NCBI RefSeq assembly: GCF_011761345.1
Contig: NZ_JAASRY010000004.1
Location: 62,001-126,000 of the forward strand
Direction: 5' to 3'
From: Thalassobacillus devorans
Lineage (GTDB): Bacteria; Bacillota; Bacilli; Bacillales; Halobacillaceae
DNA length: 64,000 nucleotides
Both the position numbers and the translations under genes were made by a program. Of the stretch, positions 26,294-35,359 are shown piece by piece. How positions within the stretch are numbered: the first letter of the stretch is position 1; every line of letters starts with the position of its first letter. The notes below the pieces were generated by a model, which searched no databases, was not told the origin of the DNA, and saw nothing but the letters and a program-made list of their open reading frames with translations.

Positions 26294-26320
26294 GACGACT
26301 ATTGTACCAGAAAAGTTTCA
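26294..26320 (-). promoter_or_regulatory. Possible ECF-sigma (SigM/SigX-like) promoter of the LTA synthase gene
   Basis: Minus strand TGAAAC (26315-26320), 17-base spacer, CGTC (26294-26297). Consensus for Bacillus ECF sigma factors is AAC-N16/17-CGTC. The spacer also contains a TACAAT. The rest of 26180-26437 holds an inverted repeat ATACCATA/TATGGTAT (26398-26432) and no gene. Confidence 0.4.
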
Positions 26321-26437
26321 TTTATTTTTTACCGTTCGGTTACAAACGCTTTACATGAATGTCTACATCATATCTGGCTAAAAGAAAATTATAATCGATA
26401 CCATACAGAAAAGCAATGGCCATATATGGTATTACAT

Positions 26438-26472
26438 GTAAAAACAGGACTGCCTTTTTTACAGCCCTGTTC
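26438..26472 (-). terminator. Terminator after glcK
   Basis: AACAGGGCTG...CAGTCCTGTT stem (one G-T pair) followed by five T on the minus strand. Confidence 0.8.
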
Positions 26473-26485
26473 TTAGATGCCATCA

Positions 26486-27445
26486 TTATATATTTTGTTT
26501 AACTAGAAATGCACCGCCGATGACACCTGCGTCATTTCCGAGCTCGGCTATAGCAAATTCACAAGCTTCGCTTGTACGAGGTAACGCATACTTATCAAAA
26601 GTTTCCCTCAAAGGAATGAGTAATTTCTCTCCCGCCTTGGAAACACCGCCGCCAATGACTATTTTGGAGGGATTGCAGGCAATTGCAAGATTCGCAATTG
26701 TCATGCCTAGTATATCTGTTACATAGGCCAAAACTTCTTTCGCTTCCTTATCACCTTCTGCTGCCGCGTCAAAAACTTCTTTTGCAGTCAAAGGATCGTC
26801 AGGTGAGAAATAATTGCTTAATATAGAATCAGGGTTTCTTTTTATAGCTTCTTTTGCAAGTCTGACAATCCCCGTTGCGGAAGCAATTGTTTCCAGGCAG
26901 CCCGTTTTACCACAGTTGCAGCTTGCCCCGCCTGATGGTATTACAGTTATGTGGCCGATTTCTCCACCAGTACCGTTAGCTCCATTTATAACAGTACCAT
27001 TAGCAACGATGCCACCGCCAACACCTGTCCCCAGTGTAACAGCTATTAAATTATCAGCATCTTCACCGGAGCCTTTCCATTTTTCTCCTAATGCTGCCAG
27101 GTTCGCATCATTATCGACGAAAATAGGCAGACCTGTTTTTTTATTCAATATTTTAGCCAGATCAAAGTCCTTCCAGCCGATATTCACTGTTTGATAAACA
27201 AAGCCCATCTCCGTATCGACAAAGCCAGGGGCACCCGCACCTAAACCTAGTACCTGGCTCATCCGGATGTTCAACTGGGGTAATTTTTCTTTTAATGAAA
27301 CAGTTATTTCTTCTGGAATACGTTCACCGTTATCTTCATGGTTGGTGGGTATTTCCCATTTATCATGAATGCTGCCTTGTTCTGTGATCACAGCCATTTT
27401 TATAGTTGTCCCGCCGATATCTGCTCCTATGTAGTACTTTTGCAT
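26486..27445 (-). CDS. glcK: ROK-family glucokinase
   Basis: A 319-residue ROK kinase phosphorylating glucose with ATP. The phosphate-1 motif is GADIGGTTIKMA (residues 6-17), the catalytic aspartate is in PIFVDNDANLAAL, and the zinc-binding ROK signature has GHITV...CNCGKTGCLE. ATG 27445 is fixed by AAAGGGAGAG; an upstream in-frame codon adds 15 unsupported residues. It follows yqgQ by 1 base, so the two are coupled, as in B. subtilis yqgQ-glcK. Confidence 0.94.
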   Translation of the reverse strand: MQKYYIGADIGGTTIKMAVITEQGSIHDKWEIPTNHEDNGERIPEEITVSLKEKLPQLNIRMSQVLGLGAGAPGFVDTEMGFVYQTVNIGWKDFDLAKILNKKTGLPIFVDNDANLAALGEKWKGSGEDADNLIAVTLGTGVGGGIVANGTVINGANGTGGEIGHITVIPSGGASCNCGKTGCLETIASATGIVRLAKEAIKRNPDSILSNYFSPDDPLTAKEVFDAAAEGDKEAKEVLAYVTDILGMTIANLAIACNPSKIVIGGGVSKAGEKLLIPLRETFDKYALPRTSEACEFAIAELGNDAGVIGGAFLVKQNI

Positions 27446-27446
27446 A

Positions 27447-27659
27447 TTATTCTCTCCCTTTTTGTCTATCCCGTTCCCGGGCCGCTTCACTTCTTAGCAA
27501 TAAAATTGCCATTTGGTAATCCTCATTGGTCATACACTGGGACTGATGGAGTTCTTTTATTTCTTCCTCCATCAACTCTAAATCAGCTAATCGATCCCCT
27601 ATATAAATGAAGGTGCCAAATTTTTTCAGCAGTTGTTGAATGTCATAAATTGTTTTCAT
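27447..27659 (-). CDS. yqgQ: YqgQ family small protein (DUF910)
   Basis: A 70-residue helical protein of the DUF910/YqgQ family, MKTIYDIQQLLKKFGTFIY at the start. The B. subtilis homologue folds as a helical bundle and is always placed before glcK; its function is unknown. The start is 27659, giving proper spacing to AGGTGATG; an ATG 6 bases upstream is too close to the ribosome site. Confidence 0.88.
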   Translation of the reverse strand: MKTIYDIQQLLKKFGTFIYIGDRLADLELMEEEIKELHQSQCMTNEDYQMAILLLRSEAARERDRQKGRE

Positions 27660-27716
27660 CGTCATCACCTGTATGTATTATATCAATCAGTTGTTAGAAT
27701 TGAAATATCGGCTAAC

Positions 27717-27753
27717 GAAAAGACCCGGACAATTTTATCTGTCCGGGTCTTTC
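27717..27753 (-). terminator. Terminator overlapping the spoVAF stop codon
   Basis: AAAGACCCGGACA...TGTCCGGGTCTTTT, a 13-bp stem. The TAA stop of spoVAF (27735-27737) is in its loop. Confidence 0.85.
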
Positions 27754-29189
27754 GGGTGCAAAAAGGCAGGGCGGCGGTTTTTCAACGGAATTGGTGATCG
27801 AATTAACACATCTCGCATTGCCCTTGCATTAAAAGGCAAAAATGGCCAGAAATATGGGGTTTTAAATGTGTTCATCCGCACAAGGTTCAATAACCACACC
27901 GTGATCCCTATTACATACCCTGCCAATCCAAATAATGCTGTAACTACTAATAAAGCGATTCTTACCATCCGGTTAGCTAAACTCAATTCATAACTCGGAG
28001 TAGTAAAGGTTCCGATTGCTGCTATCGCAAGGTAAAGGACAACTTCATTAGTAAATAAGCCAACCTCGACTGCCACCTGGCCAATCAGTATGGCTGCTAC
28101 CAACCCCAAAGCCGTAGCTAGCGAAGAAGGGGTATGAATAGCCGCCATTTTCAACATGTCAATACCAAACTCTGCTACTAAAAACTGGGCGATCAGTGGA
28201 ATGGCAGCCGCTTCTGCTGGGCCAATAAAACTCCATGCTTCAGGAAGCATGTCTGGTGATATCGAAAACAAATAATAAAGCGGTAAAATAAAAATAGATG
28301 CAAGCACAGCAAAAAAGCGGACAAATCGTAGATAAGCCCCTACGACTGGCTTCTGGCGATATTCTTCTGCATGCTGCAAATGATGCCAATAAGTGGCAGG
28401 CGTTATCATCACGCTAGGTGAACCGTCGATCATGATTAACACATGTCCCTCATATAAGTGTGCCGCAGCAGTATCAGGGCGTTCGGTATACCTGATTTTC
28501 GGATAGGGGTTCCAATGTTCTCCACTTAAAAATTCCTCAACCGTCTTTTCTGCCATTGGTAGCGCATCGGTATCGATTTTGTCCAAAATAGACTTTAAGT
28601 ACTCCACCCGGCTGTCATCTGCTATATCTTCTATATAACATAAACAGATATCTGTCTGTGATCGTCGGCCAATCTGCATATATTCCATCCGGAGACTGCG
28701 ATCTCTTACCCTGCGTCTCGTCAATGCTGTATTAAATACAATCGTTTCTACAAATCCGTCCCTTGAACCACGAGTCACCCGTTCCAAATCCGGCTCCTCC
28801 GGTCCTCGAACAGGATAGGTTCTGGCGTCAATCAGTAAAACAACGTCCAACCCTTCGACCACCAAAGCGGTAGGACCCGCCAACACTTTATCACCAGCAT
28901 CGTTCAAATCATCCGTCTGTTCCAGTTCTACATACGGAATGTAACGTTTTAAAAGGTTTTCTAGTGGCTCCGGGTCTAAATGTTCGCTTTCCAGCTCGGC
29001 TAAAAACTCCATGAGACGGTTAAGAATTTCATCCTTAACAAAGCCGTCCACCATAAATAACGACATGTTTCGTTCGGCATAATGTACATCCAGTTGAATA
29101 AGATCAAAGCTCTTTTCAATCCCCAAGTAATCATGCAGATAGTCTATATTTTTCTTATACTCCGAAAATAACTGCTGTTTCTCTTTCAT
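27735..29189 (-). CDS. spoVAF: Spore germination protein SpoVAF (GerA family)
   Basis: A 484-residue GerA-family protein. A soluble N-terminal half (about residues 1-280) is followed by four to five transmembrane segments ending near residue 450. Blocks such as DARTYPVRGPEEPDLERV, GSRDGFVETIVFNTALT, MVDGSPSVMITP and HTPSSLATALGLV are those of SpoVAF rather than GerAA. It works in the inner spore membrane during germination. In B. subtilis it belongs to the spoVA operon; here it is monocistronic with its own terminator and a sigma-G-like promoter. Confidence 0.9.
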   Translation of the reverse strand: MKEKQQLFSEYKKNIDYLHDYLGIEKSFDLIQLDVHYAERNMSLFMVDGFVKDEILNRLMEFLAELESEHLDPEPLENLLKRYIPYVELEQTDDLNDAGDKVLAGPTALVVEGLDVVLLIDARTYPVRGPEEPDLERVTRGSRDGFVETIVFNTALTRRRVRDRSLRMEYMQIGRRSQTDICLCYIEDIADDSRVEYLKSILDKIDTDALPMAEKTVEEFLSGEHWNPYPKIRYTERPDTAAAHLYEGHVLIMIDGSPSVMITPATYWHHLQHAEEYRQKPVVGAYLRFVRFFAVLASIFILPLYYLFSISPDMLPEAWSFIGPAEAAAIPLIAQFLVAEFGIDMLKMAAIHTPSSLATALGLVAAILIGQVAVEVGLFTNEVVLYLAIAAIGTFTTPSYELSLANRMVRIALLVVTALFGLAGYVIGITVWLLNLVRMNTFKTPYFWPFLPFNARAMRDVLIRSPIPLKNRRPAFLHPKDPDR

Positions 29190-29219
29190 CCAACCACCCT
29201 TATCAACAGCTGATAATGG

Positions 29220-29249
29220 TAGTTTGTACTAACAAAGAAGAATGATTCA
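29220..29249 (-). promoter_or_regulatory. Sigma-G/sigma-F-like promoter of spoVAF
   Basis: Minus strand TGAATC (29244-29249), 17-base spacer, CAAACTA (29220-29226), close to the forespore consensus TGAATA / CATACTA. It ends 30 bases before the spoVAF start. Confidence 0.55.
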
Positions 29250-30302
29250 TCATTTAATCATGGGTGCTTGTATATAGGCCATCAGTAATTGATACGTGTG
29301 CCATAACGAATCGGTATGCGTTCTTTCAAAAGAGTGAGAGGCATCAATTCCCGGACCTACCAGTCCATGTTTAATATCAAATCCGGCCCGTATTGCGGCG
29401 GAAGCATCTGAACCGTAATAAGGATAGATATCCACTTGAAAAGCGATTTTATTACTATTTGCAAGGCGGACCAGCTGTTTTTTTAATCCAAGGTGGTAGG
29501 GACCGCTTGAATCTTTTGCACAAATAGACACATCATGCTCTGTTGAAGTCTGCCCGTCACCGATTGCCCCCATATCAACGGCAATGTATTCTACCGTTTG
29601 CTGCGGGATACTTGCATTGGCACCATAACCGATTTCTTCATTATTGGAAAAGAAGAAATGGGTAGTATAGGGAATTTCTAATTCATTTTCTGAAATCTCT
29701 TCAATCATATGCAGTAAAATTGCGGCACTCGCTTTATCATCTAAATGACGGGACTTTATGTAGCCACTATCTGTGTATTGATAACGCGGATCAAAGGATA
29801 TGAAATCCCCTACATTGATACCCAAAGCTTCAACCTCTTCTTTACTGCCCACTTGTTCATCCAGTCTTACTTCGATATTCTGCTCATCACGTTTCTCTTT
29901 TTCCACACCCTGGTAAACATGGACAGAGGCCTGATGCATCAGTATAGTACCTGTATAACTTTCATTCTCCATCGTATGTATCGTACAATACTCACCTTCT
30001 ACACTATTCCATTTAAACCCGCCGATCATTGATAAACGAATTTTCCCATCGGATTTTATTTCTTTCACCATTGCTCCCAATGTATCCAAATGTGCGGTCA
30101 AAACCCGTTGCTTTTGATCATTATTTCCTCTAATCGTTGCAAGCAATGCTCCTTTATTGGTAGTTGTCATTTCTACCTTTTGATGCATCTTCAATAAATT
30201 TTCACAGAAACGGATAATTTCTTCCGTATCCCCGGATGGACTTGGAATGCTAACCAGTTCCTTCAAATAGTTCACCATATGATTAATATTTTTTTGCATC
30301 AT
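29250..30302 (-). CDS. M42-family metallopeptidase
   Basis: A 350-residue M42 aminopeptidase (formerly annotated as cellulase/endoglucanase), probably a dodecameric cytoplasmic enzyme with two metal ions. Visible ligands are in TAHLDTLGAMV, the SRHLDDKASAAILLHM aspartate, the catalytic FFSNNEEIGYGAN glutamates, VDMGAIGDG, and a C-terminal IDASHSFERTH histidine. GGAGG precedes two adjacent ATG codons (30302 and 30299); either may be used. It lies upstream of spoVAF on the same strand, but separate regulation is likely. Confidence 0.88.
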   Translation of the reverse strand: MMQKNINHMVNYLKELVSIPSPSGDTEEIIRFCENLLKMHQKVEMTTTNKGALLATIRGNNDQKQRVLTAHLDTLGAMVKEIKSDGKIRLSMIGGFKWNSVEGEYCTIHTMENESYTGTILMHQASVHVYQGVEKEKRDEQNIEVRLDEQVGSKEEVEALGINVGDFISFDPRYQYTDSGYIKSRHLDDKASAAILLHMIEEISENELEIPYTTHFFFSNNEEIGYGANASIPQQTVEYIAVDMGAIGDGQTSTEHDVSICAKDSSGPYHLGLKKQLVRLANSNKIAFQVDIYPYYGSDASAAIRAGFDIKHGLVGPGIDASHSFERTHTDSLWHTYQLLMAYIQAPMIK

Positions 30303-30384
30303 TATTCCTCCATTCAGTAGCATAAATGTTTTTTTCACTCATATAACATGTAAAAAGGCGTCTGATTAAAAAGGGGACGAGCAT

Positions 30385-31260
30385 ATGAAGAAATATGTAT
30401 GGGCAACAATAATGGTACTGGCAATATTCCTTCTGGTTGTAATGTTATACCAATCTTTCCGAACTGATACAGAAAACGTCATCAAGTATTTCCCCATCGA
30501 TGAAACGAAAAATTTTCTGAAAGCAGAGACTCGATTAAGTTTTGAATCTGAAAAGGATGCTGACGAATACGAAGTAAAATGGGAAAGCATATCAGAAAGT
30601 AATGAGCCGATGTATTTAAGACAGGACTTGTCGTTATTATATGTGAATGGCCAATTGAAAGGTATTCTGAACAAATGGCGGGAGAATGGACAGAAAATCG
30701 AACAGTCTTCTGATCTTCACGGCGAAGATACAAGCCTTTACCAGGCAATTACTTTTCACCATGGGGAAATCCATTACCCGGAAGATGTAATCAAAAGCAT
30801 CCAAACACTTTCCTATGATCAATTATATGTCGTAGACTCCCCGCACACACCGTTGGAGAGCTTTCATACCCCCGAAACGGAAGAAGATAAAGAATGGACT
30901 AAAACCATTAACCATTCTATCCAACAGCAACTGGATTACCAATGGGACGAGTTGATCGCACACTTTAATATCCCGAGAGAAGAATATGAGGCTGTCCCAT
31001 TGACTGACTTATATAAATATGAGAATCAAACGATTCCAGGTGTATCAAAAGAGGATACAACAAGAATTCTTGGCCAGCTCTGGGAAGGGCTCTATAAAAA
31101 TTACGTGCTTGGAATCACAGATGAAAAATCAACAGGGCATCCGATTCAAAGTTATATCCCTTTGATTCTATTTTCCAAAAAAGCTGACCATTTACTAGTT
31201 CTTTTTGAAGATGACCAAGGAAGAAAGGAACAGTTGATTCAATATTATTCATTTAATTGA
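30385..31260 (+). CDS. Membrane-anchored extracytoplasmic protein, unknown
   Basis: A 291-residue protein I do not recognise. It has one N-terminal hydrophobic segment (about residues 5-23) without a lipobox cysteine or clear signal peptidase site, so it is probably membrane-anchored with the remainder outside the cell. The rest is acidic, rich in Glu, Asp and Tyr, without repeats or known motifs. It starts at ATG 30385 behind GGGGACGAG. Its 3' end overlaps the 3' end of the convergent rhomboid gene by 16 bases with no terminator between them. Confidence 0.7.
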   Translation: MKKYVWATIMVLAIFLLVVMLYQSFRTDTENVIKYFPIDETKNFLKAETRLSFESEKDADEYEVKWESISESNEPMYLRQDLSLLYVNGQLKGILNKWRENGQKIEQSSDLHGEDTSLYQAITFHHGEIHYPEDVIKSIQTLSYDQLYVVDSPHTPLESFHTPETEEDKEWTKTINHSIQQQLDYQWDELIAHFNIPREEYEAVPLTDLYKYENQTIPGVSKEDTTRILGQLWEGLYKNYVLGITDEKSTGHPIQSYIPLILFSKKADHLLVLFEDDQGRKEQLIQYYSFN

Positions 31261-32795
31261 TTGTACAAATCTTCAAAGTCTTCATTGGAAGGACGAAGGT
31301 CCTTCGCCTTTTTTGCATGGGCTATAGCATTCTCATTAACGCCTTTATTACGATAAATCAATGCCAGGTTATAGTGTGCTTCTGCCATATCAGGCTCTAG
31401 CTCAACCACTTGCTCCAAGTCAGACTGGGCTTTGTCGATTTCGCCGGTTTCGTAATAGGCAACGGCCCTATTGAAAAGTAAATAGGAAGTGTAGTCGCCG
31501 TCCTTTTCTAAAGCTTGTGTTGTATAGGTAATGCTTTCATCAAATCTGTTTTCTACCAGCATAGAATTCGACATCTCTACATCCACCGCTGTATGGTGTT
31601 GATTATCTGCCTGTATAAAGCCATAAAGTGCTAATGATATAAGGGCTGCCACATAACCTGCCACCGCTATAATTTGCCATAAGGGCTGGCGGTTTTTTGG
31701 CAGGTTCACGATTGCGCTGGCAATAAAACCTCCTGCCAATCCGCCCATATGAGCTCCATTATCAATTTGAGGCACCGATAGCCCCAGGACGACATTCAAA
31801 CCAATAATAAATAACAAGTTGCGCCCCATCGTTCGGAAAAAAATGCGTTTGTGCTTGATGCCGAAAAATAGCAATGCACCGAACAACCCAAATATAGCTC
31901 CTGATGCTCCTGCTGCAACTTGAGGATTTAATGCAAAACTGGTAACGCCACCGAAAATTCCAGCTAATAAATATATGAAAGTAAAACGGACCGTACCATA
32001 TATTTTTTCTACTGCCATACCTAAGTAATACAAAGCAAGCATGTTCATAAATAGGTGCAGCATCCCGATGTGGATGAACATAGAAGTCACAATCCTCCAC
32101 CATTCCCCTTCGATAATAGCGGGATTATATTTAGCACCATATTCAATTAAATTCATTACTGAAGTACTTTGTCCATTCATCTCTATATATAGAAATACAG
32201 CAATGTTGATAACTAAAAGTACACGTGTCATGAAAGGTTTCCCATAATCGAACAATTTTTCTTGTTCTTTTCTACTTTTGTCCCGCTGAAATAATATCTC
32301 CTGTTTCAGGTGTTCGACCTCTGCCTCTAATTCATGAATATCTGTATTTATGGGTTCAGGCTGTTGAGGTAACGGAGCAAGCTGCAACGCTTCATATAAT
32401 TTGCCAAGCTTTATCTCTCGCTCAGCCCGATCTAAATAATGCACTGTCAGGTACATGTCTTTCTTCCCTTTTACTTTCAATGGGCGGACCAGACCATCCC
32501 ACTCATCAACAGGACTATATTCTGAAATATAAACAGCGTGGACATTTATTTCCTTTCCCACAAACATATGCTTATTCTTCTGAATATGCTGGTTGATACG
32601 AGCAATGTCTTTTTTTATATGGTTCGACCAATCAAATTGGGAGCGATACAGCCTAACTATATGATTTTTACGATTTATTTGTTTTTCCAGCCACACTTCA
32701 CTGGTCATTTCATTGACATGGAGGATATCAAACCCCTGGTTGACCACCAAGTCATGAGTTAGCTGCCAAAAATAAAATTCTTCCTCAATAAACAT
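31245..32795 (-). CDS. gluP: Rhomboid intramembrane protease GluP (YqgP)
   Basis: A 516-residue rhomboid protease. N-terminal cytosolic domain (about 1-160), six to seven transmembrane helices with the serine in AGASGAIFGLFGALLF and the histidine in GAHMGGLAGG, then C-terminal TPR repeats (about 400-510). The order is that of B. subtilis YqgP, which cleaves membrane proteins including the Mg2+ transporter MgtE and assists FtsH. ATG 32795 follows AAGGAG by 7 bases; the open frame extends 19 codons further without support. Confidence 0.92.
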   Translation of the reverse strand: MFIEEEFYFWQLTHDLVVNQGFDILHVNEMTSEVWLEKQINRKNHIVRLYRSQFDWSNHIKKDIARINQHIQKNKHMFVGKEINVHAVYISEYSPVDEWDGLVRPLKVKGKKDMYLTVHYLDRAEREIKLGKLYEALQLAPLPQQPEPINTDIHELEAEVEHLKQEILFQRDKSRKEQEKLFDYGKPFMTRVLLVINIAVFLYIEMNGQSTSVMNLIEYGAKYNPAIIEGEWWRIVTSMFIHIGMLHLFMNMLALYYLGMAVEKIYGTVRFTFIYLLAGIFGGVTSFALNPQVAAGASGAIFGLFGALLFFGIKHKRIFFRTMGRNLLFIIGLNVVLGLSVPQIDNGAHMGGLAGGFIASAIVNLPKNRQPLWQIIAVAGYVAALISLALYGFIQADNQHHTAVDVEMSNSMLVENRFDESITYTTQALEKDGDYTSYLLFNRAVAYYETGEIDKAQSDLEQVVELEPDMAEAHYNLALIYRNKGVNENAIAHAKKAKDLRPSNEDFEDLYNQLNE

Positions 32796-32943
32796 AGCCC
32801 GGCTCCTTCCTCCTTTTATCATATCATGGTCTAGAATATGGTAGAAATCCAACGATTATATTCTTAAAAAATTTTTCCAACCATTAAAAGGTAACAAAGA
32901 TAGAGTGAAGAATTATAAAATCAAAATGAACTTACATAGGAAT

Positions 32944-32990
32944 ATAAAAAGAGTCTGAAGCGCCGGTATTGCTCGGCGGCTACAGACCCT
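32944..32990 (-). terminator. Terminator after the YqgO-like gene
   Basis: Minus strand GGGTCTGTAGCCGCCG...CGGCGCTTCAGACTC stem followed by five T. Confidence 0.85.
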
Positions 32991-33011
32991 GCATTCTTTC
33001 CTTCCTAATAT

Positions 33012-33188
33012 TTATAAAGATGAGGCTCGAAACATTCGTTCTCTCACACCAGGGATATTAATGAGGAAAATGGTGACCAATTTTCTGATCAATTGAATAG
33101 CAAGCAGTTGATTGATCAGTTTAAAACGATATTTCAACAATAACAGTAATATGGAAAAACCGATGATGGTAGAAACGACAGCTCTCAT
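33012..33188 (-). CDS. Small membrane protein, possibly YqgO
   Basis: A 58-residue protein beginning MRAVVSTIIGFSILLLLLKY, with one transmembrane segment followed by a basic amphipathic tail containing IPGVRERMF. The AAGGGGTG ribosome site before ATG 33188 and the strong terminator after it support a real gene. Its place upstream of gluP is that of B. subtilis yqgO, but I assign the name only by position. It is 52 bases downstream of ldh with no terminator between, so readthrough from ldh is possible. Confidence 0.65.
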   Translation of the reverse strand: MRAVVSTIIGFSILLLLLKYRFKLINQLLAIQLIRKLVTIFLINIPGVRERMFRASSL

Positions 33189-33240
33189 AAAGACACCCCT
33201 TCAAAATCAATTGGATACCTTTATGTTTTCACAAAAGAAC

Positions 33241-34242
<1,002 letters not shown>

Positions 34243-34246
34243 TTAG

Positions 34247-34274
34247 ATTGTACACCATTTCACATACTCTGCAA
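34247..34274 (-). promoter_or_regulatory. SigA promoter and Rex-like operator of ldh
   Basis: Minus strand TTGCAG (34269-34274), 16-base spacer, TACAAT (34247-34252). A sequence resembling the Rex box TTGTGAA-N4-TTCACAA (TTGTACACCATTTCACAT, 34248-34265, 11 of 14 positions) covers spacer and -10. Redox repression of ldh by Rex is established in related bacteria. Confidence 0.65.
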
Positions 34275-34278
34275 TCAA

Positions 34279-34292
34279 TGAAAGCGTTTGAA
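34279..34292 (-). promoter_or_regulatory. cre-like site upstream of ldh
   Basis: TGAAAGCGTTTGAA matches 12 of 14 positions of the CcpA site TGWAANCGNTNWCA, immediately upstream of the -35. This position would fit activation by CcpA. Confidence 0.5.
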
Positions 34293-34313
34293 ATCATGAC
34301 AACTTTAGTAACT

Positions 34314-35324
34314 TCAAGAGCCGATTAACCGATCATATAGAGTTTTTGCTCTAGACACTTCCTCCACCCCTTGTATCAAGACCCGTCCATCTGGAAACAG
34401 TACTAGAGTTTCACCGCTATCTAACTCAGCTTTCAAAAGGAAAGGTGTTTTTTTGACTTTAGCAATGGAGGCGAGACGTTGGTTCCACAGCTGTAAATCC
34501 AGCTCTGATTGTTTGTGAATCTGTACAGAATCCCTTCCGCAAAGAATGCTATAATCTTCATCACCATCGGAACGAAGATAAGGATATTTATTAGTTTGAC
34601 ACGTCGAACAATCCGTTGCCGGTTTTTTCAGCTTCATGGAAAATTGCTGATTCTGCCAAATGTCAAACGTTAATAAATCTCCTCTCAGAGCATTTTTGTT
34701 GTCCGTTAAATATTTCATCACTTCTACCACCTGGTGAGAAGATACCATATCAACCACCGGAGCAATGACCCCTACTGTATCACAAGTCTGGCCACTGCCT
34801 GCACCATCCGGGACAACACACCTTAAACATGGTGTCTTCCCTGGGATGAACAATGCTGTCATCCCTCTCGAGCTGACAGCACCTCCGTATGCATACGGAA
34901 TTCCAAGTTTAAAGCAAGCATCATTCAGAAGGTACCGTGTGGAAAAATTATCAGTTCCATCTATTACTACGTCGATGCCTTCCATCAATTTTTCAATGTT
35001 ATCAGCGGTAACATCTGTTACTATTCCTTCCACTGATATTTCCGAATTGATGTCTTTCAGTCTATGTTCAGCAGCTACAGCTTTCGGCAGCATATCCTCC
35101 GCGTCCTTTTGGGTGTAAAGCATTTGACGCTGAAGGTTGCTAAACTCAACAAAATCTCTGTCTACGATCCGTATAAAACCCACACCGGCCCTGACAAGGT
35201 GATTGCTGACTACTGTACCAAGGGCGCCGGCACCTACAATCAAGACCGATTTCCTGCTAATAAGGCCCTGACCCTTTTCTCCAATTGGCGGAAATAATAT
35301 TTGTCTTGAATAACGACTATGCAT
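34314..35324 (-). CDS. ThiF/MoeB-family sulfur-carrier adenylyltransferase
   Basis: A 336-residue E1-like enzyme that adenylates the C-terminus of a ubiquitin-like sulfur carrier (ThiS or MoaD). The ATP loop is VGAGALGTVVSNHL, followed by RIVDRDFVEFSNLQRQ, DGTDNFSTRYLLND and zinc-binding pairs CLRC and CSTC. The C-terminal extension with ILCGRDSVQI is normal for Bacillus ThiF/MoeB. No thiS, thiG, moaD or moeA lies nearby, so thiamin versus molybdopterin cannot be decided. ATG 35324 has GGAGG 7 bases upstream, 35 bases after the cyclo-ligase gene. Confidence 0.85.
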   Translation of the reverse strand: MHSRYSRQILFPPIGEKGQGLISRKSVLIVGAGALGTVVSNHLVRAGVGFIRIVDRDFVEFSNLQRQMLYTQKDAEDMLPKAVAAEHRLKDINSEISVEGIVTDVTADNIEKLMEGIDVVIDGTDNFSTRYLLNDACFKLGIPYAYGGAVSSRGMTALFIPGKTPCLRCVVPDGAGSGQTCDTVGVIAPVVDMVSSHQVVEVMKYLTDNKNALRGDLLTFDIWQNQQFSMKLKKPATDCSTCQTNKYPYLRSDGDEDYSILCGRDSVQIHKQSELDLQLWNQRLASIAKVKKTPFLLKAELDSGETLVLFPDGRVLIQGVEEVSRAKTLYDRLIGS

Positions 35325-35359
35325 GCGCTTCCCTCCTACCATAAAGGCGATTACCCTTG

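Noticed and set aside
26398-26432. Inverted repeat ATACCATA/TATGGTAT between glcK and the LTA synthase gene
   Set aside because: Long loop, no T-run and no nearby promoter geometry; could be an operator but nothing supports a specific role.
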